A stretch of DNA of 5,216 nt from Planctomycetota bacterium. Lineage in GTDB: Bacteria; Planctomycetota; Phycisphaerae; Sedimentisphaerales; Anaerobacaceae. Shown here piece after piece: positions 1 through 5,216 of this stretch. Each line of letters begins with the position of its first letter. Position 1 is the stretch's first letter. Made by a program: the position numbers and the translations under genes. A model generated the notes under the pieces. It was given only the letters and a program-made list of their open reading frames with translations. It ran no database searches and had not been told where the DNA came from. The stretch is from assembly GCA_020344865.1 (NCBI GenBank), contig CP070830.1:491418-496633 (forward strand), in the 5' to 3' direction.

Positions 1-424
1 CCAGGCTGTTCGCTCCTACAAGCGAGCCCTTGAAATAGATAGTAACGACCCTGATATTATGCTCGCTCTGGCGGTCGCGTATCTAAGGACCAACCGCAAC
101 GAACCTGCCAAAGAACTGCTGACCTCGGTGATACAAATCCGGCCCGACAGCGGACTCGCCCACCAGTATCTCGGATATTGTTATCTGCGCCTCGATGAAG
201 TTAACAAATCAATAGAAAGCTATAGCAAAGCCGTCGAGATAAATGATAAGGACTGGGAGGCGCACAGAGGCCTCGGCGTCGCCTACATGTTAAACGCCCT
301 TAGTAATGAAGACGCGGCCCTAAAGGCTATGGCCGTTGAGCAGTGGCACATGTCTTTGGAAATCAAGCCCGACCAGCCCCGTCGTGAGAGGTTGCTCAGG
401 CTGATACGCAAGTACTCGGAGTAA
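1..424 (+). CDS. TPR-repeat protein, C-terminal part (5' end outside window)
   Basis: The open frame runs into the window from its left edge (first full codon at base 2) and ends at TAA 422-424, giving 140 visible residues. The ATG at 59 is in mid-repeat and is not the real start. The protein is built of tetratricopeptide repeats: a partial first unit ending in YKRALEIDSND, full units near PDIMLALAVAYL..IQIRPDS and GLAHQYLGYCYL..AVEINDKD, and a last one with a longer inter-helix loop (WEAHRGLGVAYM..SLEIKPDQP). It closes with a short basic helix, RRERLLRLIRKYSE. TPRs are protein-binding scaffolds, and no catalytic domain is visible, so the specific role is unknown. The missing N-terminal part could hold a kinase, transferase or membrane domain. 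It lies 44 bases upstream of lspA on the same strand, suggesting co-transcription. Confidence 0.85.
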   Translation, partial: QAVRSYKRALEIDSNDPDIMLALAVAYLRTNRNEPAKELLTSVIQIRPDSGLAHQYLGYCYLRLDEVNKSIESYSKAVEINDKDWEAHRGLGVAYMLNALSNEDAALKAMAVEQWHMSLEIKPDQPRRERLLRLIRKYSE

Positions 425-428
425 AGTT

Positions 429-462
429 ATTCGGCCGATAGCCGTACCCGGATACGCCGAAT
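429..462 (+). repeat. Inverted repeat ATTCGGC/GCCGAAT just before lspA
   Basis: Two perfect 7-base arms (429-435 and 456-462) flank a 20-base loop in the short gap between the TPR gene and lspA, ending six bases before the lspA ATG. There is no T-run after it, so it does not look like an intrinsic terminator. In mRNA it could fold over the translation initiation region of lspA, which has no clear Shine-Dalgarno sequence. The arms are short enough to be chance. Confidence 0.3.
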
Positions 463-468
463 CTCATT

Positions 469-1053
469 ATGACACAGCCCGACACAAAACCGAACAGTGC
501 CCATCAGGATTCAGGAAACGTCCCCCGTTGCGCTTCAAAACTTAAGGCTGCCGAATTAATTGCAAGGTTGCCGAATCTTAAGGCTCACCTTATTTTCTGG
601 CCCTTGGTGGTCGGCGGCGTGATACTCGATTTGTGGAGTAAGACCTTTGTCTTTGATTGGCTGCACCAGCAGGGCCGTGACAGCTTCCCGATTATAAATG
701 GCTTTGTGCGGTTGGTAATGGCCTTAAATGATGGCGCCGCTTTCGGACTTTTCCGTGGAAATACCCATTGGCTCGCGGCCGTTTCAGTTATCGCGCTGCT
801 AATGGTCTTTGGGCTTTTCCTTTTCGGTGGATTTAAACAAAAGCTGATGCATGTTGCCCTTGCTCTTTTTACCGCCGGTGTTTTGGGTAATCTCTACGAC
901 AGAATTTTTAATGGGGGGTTGGTCCGCGATTTCATCGACGTCGTCTACTGGCCCGGCAGGCACTGGCCCGCCTTCAACGTCGCCGACAGCATGCTTTGTA
1001 TCGCCGTCGCCTTGTTGATTACCTCGATGCTTCTTACTGAGAAGTCTCATTGA
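469..1053 (+). CDS. lspA: Lipoprotein signal peptidase (signal peptidase II, prolipoprotein peptidase)
   Basis: Inner-membrane aspartyl protease that removes the signal peptide from prolipoproteins after diacylglyceryl transfer to the lipobox cysteine. The 194 residues show the family blocks in order: first membrane helix with D54 and K58 (DLWSK), the NDGAAFGLF block at 87-95, two central hydrophobic helices (about 101-120 and 127-141), GNLYDR at 140-145 leading to VRDFID with catalytic D154, then FNVADS at 169-174 with catalytic D173 and a last membrane helix to about 188. The family is usually about 160 residues; the extra length is an N-terminal extension of about 40 polar or amphipathic residues before the first helix. 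ATG 469 is the only ATG after the in-frame TAG at 439-441, but it has no convincing ribosome binding site. The last 20 bases overlap the convergent DUF151 gene. Confidence 0.95.
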   Translation: MTQPDTKPNSAHQDSGNVPRCASKLKAAELIARLPNLKAHLIFWPLVVGGVILDLWSKTFVFDWLHQQGRDSFPIINGFVRLVMALNDGAAFGLFRGNTHWLAAVSVIALLMVFGLFLFGGFKQKLMHVALALFTAGVLGNLYDRIFNGGLVRDFIDVVYWPGRHWPAFNVADSMLCIAVALLITSMLLTEKSH

Positions 1054-1435
1054 AAACGTGTTCGGAGACATAAATCGGTGCGTTCGATGCCGTCCCCAAG
1101 GCAATCGCATCGGACGGACGTGAATCTACTTCAATCTTTTTCCCGTTTGAGCTGAGTGTTATCCTCGCGTAAAAAGTATGATTGCGCAAATCGTTTATGA
1201 CTATCTTTTCGACCTTCGCGCCGAGATTCGCAATCACGCTGTCTAACAAATCGTGCGTCATCGGACGCGGCGGCTTGATGCCTTTTAGCAGCCGGTCTAT
1301 CGCAAAGATTTCGACTATCCCGATAACAATCGGAAAGCTCCGCTTGCCGTTCCGCTCCTTCAGGACAATTATCTGCTGGTCGCTTGTTTCGTTAATAATT
1401 ATTCGTGATAATTCTACTTCCACGTCCATCTTCAT
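1034..1435 (-). CDS. Bifunctional nuclease family protein (DUF151/BFN domain)
   Basis: A 133-residue protein made almost entirely of one BFN/DUF151 domain. Visible family blocks are ELSRIIINETSDQQIIVL (8-25), RSFPIVIGIVE (32-42), the conserved RPMTHDLL at 57-64, NDLRNHTFYA at 81-90 and DSRPSDAIALG at 104-114. Some members of the family have been reported to have DNase and RNase activity, but the bacterial role is poorly defined, so the function here is by family only. It is close to planctomycete versions as I remember them. It starts 15 bases after the valS stop on the same strand, so it is probably the second gene of a valS operon. The ATG at 1435 is taken as start, but the ribosome binding site suits the ATG at 1429 better (Met3), giving 131 residues. 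It ends in TAA 20 bases inside the convergent lspA, and no terminator is visible. Confidence 0.92.
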   Translation of the reverse strand: MKMDVEVELSRIIINETSDQQIIVLKERNGKRSFPIVIGIVEIFAIDRLLKGIKPPRPMTHDLLDSVIANLGAKVEKIVINDLRNHTFYARITLSSNGKKIEVDSRPSDAIALGTASNAPIYVSEHVFNETSQ

Positions 1436-1443
1436 ACCGCCTT
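1436..1443 (-). promoter_or_regulatory. Shine-Dalgarno of the DUF151 gene
   Basis: The minus strand reads AAGGCGGT, seven of eight bases of the ideal AAGGAGGT. It touches the ATG at 1435 directly, but leaves six bases before the ATG at 1429, which is a normal spacing. This favours translation from the second ATG. The site lies in the 15-base gap after the valS stop. Confidence 0.5.
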
Positions 1444-1450
1444 TGTTTAT

Positions 1451-3682
1451 TCAAACGTCTAATTCGGTGATGTGCCTTTCTATGGTTTCTAATTGTTCTA
1501 CGAGTTGGCCCAGCCTCTCTCTCGACTGCGCTACAACTTCCGGCCTTGCCTTCTTGACGAAGTTCTTGTTCCCCAGCTTCGCCTCCACCGCCTCCTTGGC
1601 TCTTTCTACCTCCCCCCTTTGCTTCTCTAACCGCTTTCGTTCGGCTTCGGCGTCAATCATATCGTGAACGTAAACTTCCGTTGCGTCCCCTAATATCGCT
1701 ACCGCGGCATTTGCCGGCTTTACGGTTGCTGTCCCTGCACTAAACCCTTTTACACCTGCCAAATGCTCGACAAGTCCGCCGTTCTTGTTTAAAATCTTGG
1801 CAGTCTCTTCCGATGCCTTCACGGAAACCTGCATAGCTTCATTAGGTGGCTTGTTGTATTTGCTCCTGATATCTCTTATGGTCCTGATTGCATCTTGAAT
1901 AACCGAAATTTCCCTTTCAGCCTTCTCGTCTACAAATGAATCCATCCTTTCAGGCCATTTCGCCGCCACGAGTGCTTCAGATTCTTCCGTAGCCACGAGA
2001 CCTGCAAGTTTCCGTGATGGCGCTATTTCGTTCAGTTTCTTAAATATCCCTTCCGTGATAAAAGGTATGAACGGATGAAGCAGACGCAGCGTCTGGTCCA
2101 GAACAAACGCCAGAACATTCTGCGCGACCGCCCTTTGCTCCTCGTCCTGCATCCTCGGTTTTGCCCACTCAAGATACCAGTCGCACAAATCATTCCAGAA
2201 AAATCTGTATAGCTGCGCCAGCGGCTCGCTGTACTTGAACTCGCCTAATTGCTCCGTGACATCACCGATGGTTTTAGCTAGTCTCGACAGAATCCATCGG
2301 TCGGTGATTGTCATTTTACCTTTATCGAATTTGTCCGCCTCGATGCCTTCTAGATTCATTAGGGCAAAACGCGAGGCGTTCCACAACTTGTTGCAGAAAT
2401 TCCGCCCGATATCAAACTTCGGCGATGTATTTTCCACCCGCCCGTCCGGCAGCTTCATCTTCTCCACCGGCATCCGAATGTCCTGCGTGTCCGTCGTCAT
2501 ACTCGCCAATGTAAACCGCATCGCGTCCGCGCCGTGACTGTTAATCGCTACTAACGGGTCAATCCCGTTGCCTAAGCTCTTCGACATCTTCCGCCCCTCC
2601 CCGTCCTGTATCATCGCGTGAATATAAACGTCGCTGAATGGAATGTCCCCGACGCAGTACTGCCCCATCATCACCATCCGCGAGACCCACAGCGTAATAA
2701 TCTCCCTCGCCGTACACAGCACATCCCCCGGATAAAACGTCTTCAATTCCGCCGTCTCATCCGGCCAGCCCATCGTACTAAACGGCCACAACGCCGAGCT
2801 GAACCAAGTGTCCAAAACATCCTCGTCTCGTACCCATCCATCGGCTTCAAGTTTTTTCTCTAAACCTTCATCCCCGGGCCCAACGCACGCGTATGTTATA
2901 GTACCTTCCTCAGAATCCATCTGTACTGATAGTATTTTCTCGCCGAGCTTCGAAAGCTCACTTTTTAACCGACCGCCGTCTCCCGCCTTCGACCATATTG
3001 GTATCCTGTGCCCCCACCACAGCTGTCTGCTTATCGGCCAATCCCGCAGATTTTCTAACCAGCTCTGATACGTCTTGCTGTACCGTTCCGGTATAAACCT
3101 CAGCCTCCCGTCCACCAGCGGCTTCAGCGCAAGCCCCGCTAACGAATTCACCGGCACATCCGTCCCCTCAATCATTTGTGGCACGGGCATCTTGCCCGTG
3201 CTTTCGTCTTGCACGGGAGACGAGTCACGAGCGACGAGCGACGGTATCGGCTCCTTGACCGCTATATACCACTGGTCCGACAGATACGGCTCAATCGGCA
3301 CATGACTTCGGTAGCTGTGCCCGACTTCATGGGCATACGGCCGGACATCCTCTAACAGTTTCTCCTGCCGGAACCATTCGACTATCGCCTCCCTCGCCTC
3401 GAACCGGTCCATCCCAATCAGATTTTCCACGTCTGGATTCTTAATCTCCTCCCAGTCCGTCCACCCGTATGAATCGCTGATTGACCCGTCCGGCCCAAGC
3501 ACATTGACAATCTCCAGATTGTGCCTCTGCCCTATCTCCCAGTCATCCGGGTCATGCGCCGGCGTCACCTTCAAGAATCCCGTCGAGTACTTCGCCTTCT
3601 CATCCTCGCTGTCGGCATAAGGCAGCACAACGTGCTCATCCGCGATAATAGGTATTATCCGCCCCACAATCGGCAGCCGCAC
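1451..3682 (-). CDS. valS: Valyl-tRNA synthetase, C-terminal three quarters, downstream of an in-frame stop
   Basis: This frame directly continues the upstream valS part; the two are separated only by TAA 3685-3683. Its first codon is GTG, and it has 743 residues. In order it holds the rest of the CP1 editing domain (VTPAHDPDDWEIGQRH at 39-54, with K38 and D47 matching the editing-site Lys and Asp of E. coli ValRS), the return to the Rossmann core (SRQLWWGHRIPIW 218-230; DTWFSSALWP 291-300), the KMSKS loop at 365-369 that binds ATP, the helical anticodon-binding domain (about 460-615) and the C-terminal coiled-coil tRNA arm (about 677-743). Alone it lacks the HIGH motif and cannot be an active synthetase. 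Read together the gene gives 1000 residues counting the stop position, near the family norm (E. coli about 950). Residues 148-168 come from a repeat element. The gene ends in TGA 15 bases before the DUF151 gene. Confidence 0.93.
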   Translation of the reverse strand: MRLPIVGRIIPIIADEHVVLPYADSEDEKAKYSTGFLKVTPAHDPDDWEIGQRHNLEIVNVLGPDGSISDSYGWTDWEEIKNPDVENLIGMDRFEAREAIVEWFRQEKLLEDVRPYAHEVGHSYRSHVPIEPYLSDQWYIAVKEPIPSLVARDSSPVQDESTGKMPVPQMIEGTDVPVNSLAGLALKPLVDGRLRFIPERYSKTYQSWLENLRDWPISRQLWWGHRIPIWSKAGDGGRLKSELSKLGEKILSVQMDSEEGTITYACVGPGDEGLEKKLEADGWVRDEDVLDTWFSSALWPFSTMGWPDETAELKTFYPGDVLCTAREIITLWVSRMVMMGQYCVGDIPFSDVYIHAMIQDGEGRKMSKSLGNGIDPLVAINSHGADAMRFTLASMTTDTQDIRMPVEKMKLPDGRVENTSPKFDIGRNFCNKLWNASRFALMNLEGIEADKFDKGKMTITDRWILSRLAKTIGDVTEQLGEFKYSEPLAQLYRFFWNDLCDWYLEWAKPRMQDEEQRAVAQNVLAFVLDQTLRLLHPFIPFITEGIFKKLNEIAPSRKLAGLVATEESEALVAAKWPERMDSFVDEKAEREISVIQDAIRTIRDIRSKYNKPPNEAMQVSVKASEETAKILNKNGGLVEHLAGVKGFSAGTATVKPANAAVAILGDATEVYVHDMIDAEAERKRLEKQRGEVERAKEAVEAKLGNKNFVKKARPEVVAQSRERLGQLVEQLETIERHITELDV
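3181..3201. repeat. Perfect palindrome (9-base arms, 3-base loop) inside valS
   Basis: GCACGGGCA at 3181-3189 and TGCCCGTGC at 3193-3201 are exact reverse complements around TCT. On the valS coding strand it is translated as STGKMPVP (residues 161-168 of the downstream part). A partial copy, GCACGGG, follows at 3211-3217. This palindrome resembles a short dispersed element I recall from planctomycete genomes, often seen in annotated proteins as GKMPVP-type peptides; that is memory, not a search. It lies in a CP1 stretch that is much shorter in E. coli ValRS, so it is likely an insertion that kept the reading frame. Confidence 0.75.
3220..3243. repeat. Heptamer tandem repeat (ACGAGCG-type, about 3.4 copies) inside valS
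   Basis: Units are ACGAGTC at 3220-3226, ACGAGCG at 3227-3233, ACGAGCG at 3234-3240 and a partial ACG at 3241-3243. Because seven is not a multiple of three, the units are read in different phases; the region gives roughly SLVARDSS on the valS strand. It lies 18 bases from the palindrome and probably belongs to the same composite insertion. Confidence 0.6.
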
Positions 3683-3685
3683 TTA
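3683..3685 (-). other. valS: In-frame TAA interrupting valS, followed directly by GTG
   Basis: The plus-strand TTA at 3683-3685 is a TAA in the valS frame. Both sides align to ValRS with no gap and no frame change. A single different base at 3683 (A or G in place of T on the plus strand) would restore a Tyr codon. Other genes here end in TAA (422-424 and 1036-1034), so TAA is not generally reassigned. The next codon is GTG (3682-3680), and AAGGAG lies at 3703-3698, 15 bases before it, longer than the usual 5-9. Confidence 0.9.
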
Positions 3686-4453
3686 TTTACCAAGCAGCTC
3701 CTTCGCCCGCTTGTCCGCCGGATTCATTGCAACTGCAGTATCCCCTAACATCGTCTCCGGCCGAGTCGTCGCCACCGTAACATGCTCGACCCGCTCGCCC
3801 CCAATCTCAACCGCCTCCACCAGCGGATACCGCAGGTACCAGAAATGCCCCTCCACCGTCTCGTGCTCCACCTCATCATCAGCTAATACGGTCTGCGTCG
3901 CCGGGTCCCAGTTGACCAGTCTCTTGCCCCGATATATCAGTCCGTCCTTAAACAGCTTAAAAAACGCAGCCCGCACCGCCCTCGCGCACACCGCGTCCAT
4001 CGTAAACCGCGTCCGCTCCCAGTCGCACGAGCACCCCATTGCCTTTAGCTGCTCGATAATCTTCGCCTCGTACTCGTCCTTCCACGCCTGCACCCGCCCC
4101 ACAAACTCCTCCCTCGCAAAATCCGTCCGCCGCTTGCCTTCCTCCGACAGTATTCGCTTCTCCACCACCGTCTGCGTCGCGATGCCCGCGTGGTCCGTCC
4201 CCGGCATCCAAAGCGTATTGTAATCCTGCATCCGCCGGTACCGAATCAGCACATCCTGCAGCGTATTATTCAGCGCATGCCCTAAATGCAGCGGCGCGGT
4301 AACATTAGGCGGCGGTATCACAATCGCGTAAGGCTTCCGCCCTTTCTTCCCATCCGGTGCCTCCGGATGAAAGTACGGCCGGGAATTCCATATCTCCTCC
4401 GCCAACGCCTCCGTCGCACCCGGCTCATAAACCTTGGAAAGTTCTTCCGCCAT
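3683..4453 (-). CDS. valS: Valyl-tRNA synthetase, N-terminal quarter, ended by a premature stop
   Basis: This is the start of the cytoplasmic class I enzyme that attaches valine to tRNA-Val. The 256 residues show the first half of the Rossmann core: PPPNVTAPLHLGHALNNTLQD with the HIGH-type motif HLGH at 56-59, GTDHAGIATQ at 85-94, the zinc-less CP1 entry NWDPATQTVLADDEVEH around 181-197, and ATTRPETMLGDTAVAMNP at 228-245, where T229 matches the editing residue Thr222 of E. coli. The frame stops at TAA right after KELLGK. E. coli reads DLIGKYVILPLVNRRIP at this place, and here the text resumes as VRLPIVGRIIP, so the stop stands where Tyr is expected. ATG 4453 fits the family N-terminus, although only a weak ribosome binding site precedes it. 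The fragment has half an editing domain and no KMSKS, so alone it should be inactive. It is called separately because the stop is real in this sequence; it may be one gene with the downstream part. Confidence 0.9.
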   Translation of the reverse strand: MAEELSKVYEPGATEALAEEIWNSRPYFHPEAPDGKKGRKPYAIVIPPPNVTAPLHLGHALNNTLQDVLIRYRRMQDYNTLWMPGTDHAGIATQTVVEKRILSEEGKRRTDFAREEFVGRVQAWKDEYEAKIIEQLKAMGCSCDWERTRFTMDAVCARAVRAAFFKLFKDGLIYRGKRLVNWDPATQTVLADDEVEHETVEGHFWYLRYPLVEAVEIGGERVEHVTVATTRPETMLGDTAVAMNPADKRAKELLGK

Positions 4454-4511
4454 ATCTTACCCGGTCAAATACCCATAAAAAAATTCCGGCCGCTTACGCC
4501 GCCGATAACCT

Positions 4512-4540
4512 ATCTTAATAGAAAAACGCAAAAATGTAAA
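4512..4540 (-). promoter_or_regulatory. Probable sigma70-type promoter of valS
   Basis: On the minus strand the -35 box is TTTACA (4540-4535, five of six consensus bases), the spacer is exactly 17 bases and rich in T, and the -10 box is TAAGAT (4517-4512, four of six). Transcription would begin near 4505, leaving a leader of about 50 bases before the valS ATG. It is well placed to drive valS and the DUF151 gene behind it. The leader is too short for a T-box. It contains a GC-rich stretch followed by seven T residues, but only a four-base-pair stem can be drawn. Confidence 0.5.
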
Positions 4541-4683
4541 CCCCTATATGTCCTGCTGGCTGGCCCGTCTTGCCTCAGACAGCCCTGTGCTTCGCGCCGC
4601 ACAACCTTTATGTTGCTAACCTGCCAAAAATTTGCCAATATAAAGTCCTTTGTGATTTCAAAAAGAACCATAAACTCACATAT

Positions 4684-4687
4684 GGAG
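4684..4687 (+). promoter_or_regulatory. Shine-Dalgarno GGAG of pepF
   Basis: GGAG lies eight bases before the ATG at 4696, in an otherwise AT-rich leader. It fixes the start of the exported oligoendopeptidase at the codon that keeps the signal peptide. Confidence 0.65.
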
Positions 4688-4695
4688 TTAATATC

Positions 4696-5216
4696 ATGAA
4701 AATTACAGCAAAAATCATCGTCCTGACCGTGCTCTTTCTATTTTCCGCAACGCCCGTCTGCTCCCAGACTCGCGAAAGGACGCAAGTTCCTGCCTCCGAA
4801 ACCTGGAAACTCGAAGACCTCTATCCTTCAGACCGGCACTGGAACAAGGCTAAGGACGAGCTCGTTGCCCAGTTCGATGAAGTCTTAAAGTACAAGGGCA
4901 AGTTGTCCTCCTCTGCCTCGCAGTTGCTCGCCTGTCTGGATTTTGACAGCAATCTTTCCAAGGAGCTTGTCCGCCTGCGCAGCTATGCTGCTATGAATTC
5001 CGACCAGGACACCCGCGATTCGAAGTATCTCGCAATGAAGCAGCAGGTGGCCCAGCTCATCACCGATTACTTGTCTCTGGCCTCATTCGTCGAGCCCGAA
5101 ATCGCCCAAATGGACAAATCACAAATCGACGAACTTATCAGCGAAGAACCGGGCCTAAAAATCTACAGGATGTATCTGCACGATATACAACGGATGAAGG
5201 CCCACAAACTGTCGGA
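4696..5216 (+). CDS. pepF: Oligoendopeptidase F (M3 family metallopeptidase), N-terminal part with signal peptide
   Basis: The 173 visible residues run off the window end. Residues 1-23 are a signal peptide: basic start (MKITAK), hydrophobic core (about 7-18) and a likely signal peptidase I site after VCS at 21-23. C22 does not sit in a good lipobox, so a lipoprotein is less likely. The mature part begins with TWKLEDLYPSD (36-46), the hallmark opening of PepF/M3B peptidases, followed by the helical N-terminal domain with YKGKL (66-70), NSDQDTRDSKY (101-111), FVEPEI (131-136) and ISEEPGLKIYRMYLHD (148-163). These enzymes cut short peptides using a zinc held by an HEXXH motif, which lies beyond this window and cannot be checked. 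Most studied PepF are cytoplasmic; here the signal implies a periplasmic enzyme. It is divergent from valS across 242 bases. Confidence 0.9.
   Translation, partial: MKITAKIIVLTVLFLFSATPVCSQTRERTQVPASETWKLEDLYPSDRHWNKAKDELVAQFDEVLKYKGKLSSSASQLLACLDFDSNLSKELVRLRSYAAMNSDQDTRDSKYLAMKQQVAQLITDYLSLASFVEPEIAQMDKSQIDELISEEPGLKIYRMYLHDIQRMKAHKLS

Noticed and set aside
1038..1049. Small inverted repeat TGAGA/TCTCA at the lspA-DUF151 junction
   Set aside because: Five-base arms with a two-base loop and no T-run; too small to call a terminator.
799..1110. Minus-strand open frame of 103 codons
   Set aside because: It overlaps the conserved catalytic half of lspA and the end of the DUF151 gene, and its translation has no recognisable features.
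1182..1667. Plus-strand open frame of 161 codons
   Set aside because: It runs opposite to the DUF151 gene and the end of valS, both of which match known families. Its Ser/Phe-rich translation shows no domain.
3683..3685. Recoded stop (selenocysteine, pyrrolysine or altered genetic code)
   Set aside because: The codon is TAA, not TGA or TAG, and TAA serves as the normal stop of the TPR and DUF151 genes in the same window.
3600..3760. Frameshift as the cause of the valS break
   Set aside because: The ValRS alignment continues in the same frame on both sides of TAA with no missing or extra residue, so a substitution explains it and an indel does not.
3957..4211. Second minus-strand frame (84 codons) inside valS
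   Set aside because: A Gly/Arg-rich shadow in a GC-rich part of valS in another frame, with no ribosome binding site considered convincing.
3711..4223. Plus-strand open frame of 170 codons
   Set aside because: Antisense shadow of the strongly conserved N-terminal part of valS; the composition is Ser/Thr-rich as expected from reversed codons.
4475..4505. Terminator or attenuator in the valS leader
   Set aside because: There is a GC-rich stretch followed by seven T residues on the minus strand, but only a four-base-pair stem with a large loop can be drawn, too weak for an intrinsic terminator.
4613..4644. Promoter for pepF (TTGCTA with AATATA or TATAAA)
   Set aside because: The boxes either match poorly or need an 18-20 base spacer. 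A promoter is expected in this 242-base divergent region, but none could be placed with confidence.
4286..4699. Plus-strand frame across the valS start and the intergenic region
   Set aside because: It is antisense to valS for half its length and then crosses the divergent promoter region and the pepF ribosome binding site. No family resemblance.

Overview
The window looks like chromosomal DNA from a bacterium of moderate GC content, most likely a planctomycete of the Phycisphaerae/Sedimentisphaerales type. This rests on recognition, not on a search. The bifunctional-nuclease protein closely resembles planctomycete versions, valS carries a GKMPVP-encoding palindrome of the kind I associate with planctomycete genomes, and pepF has an export signal. 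Nothing points to a phage, plasmid, CRISPR array, RNA gene or insertion sequence.

Layout. Bases 1-424 (+) hold the C-terminal part of a TPR-repeat protein that begins before the window. Bases 469-1053 (+) hold lspA, the lipoprotein signal peptidase, probably co-transcribed with the TPR gene. The next genes lie on the minus strand, where valS (4453 down to 1451) is followed after 15 bases by a DUF151 bifunctional nuclease gene (1435 down to 1034). The nuclease and lspA genes converge and overlap by 20 bases. Bases 4454-4695 form a divergent intergenic region with a good sigma70-like promoter for valS. From 4696 (+) to the window end runs the start of a secreted M3-family oligoendopeptidase F gene.

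The main anomaly is in valS. All the hallmarks of a complete valyl-tRNA synthetase of about 1000 residues are present in one reading frame, but a TAA stop at 3685-3683 (minus strand) cuts it inside the CP1 editing domain, where the family has Tyr in E. coli. No frame change occurs, and one base substitution explains it. A GTG follows the stop directly, with an AAGGAG 15 bases upstream of it. Candidate explanations are a sequence error, a real nonsense mutation, read-through, or a split synthetase made by reinitiation.

The second anomaly is in the same gene. A 9-bp-arm palindrome plus a heptamer tandem repeat sits in frame inside CP1 and encodes an extra low-conservation loop. It looks like a small repeat element that has invaded an essential gene without breaking its frame.

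The genes are housekeeping (lipoprotein maturation, valine charging, nucleic acid turnover, peptide degradation) and do not form one evident pathway. I do not see a new multi-gene system here.
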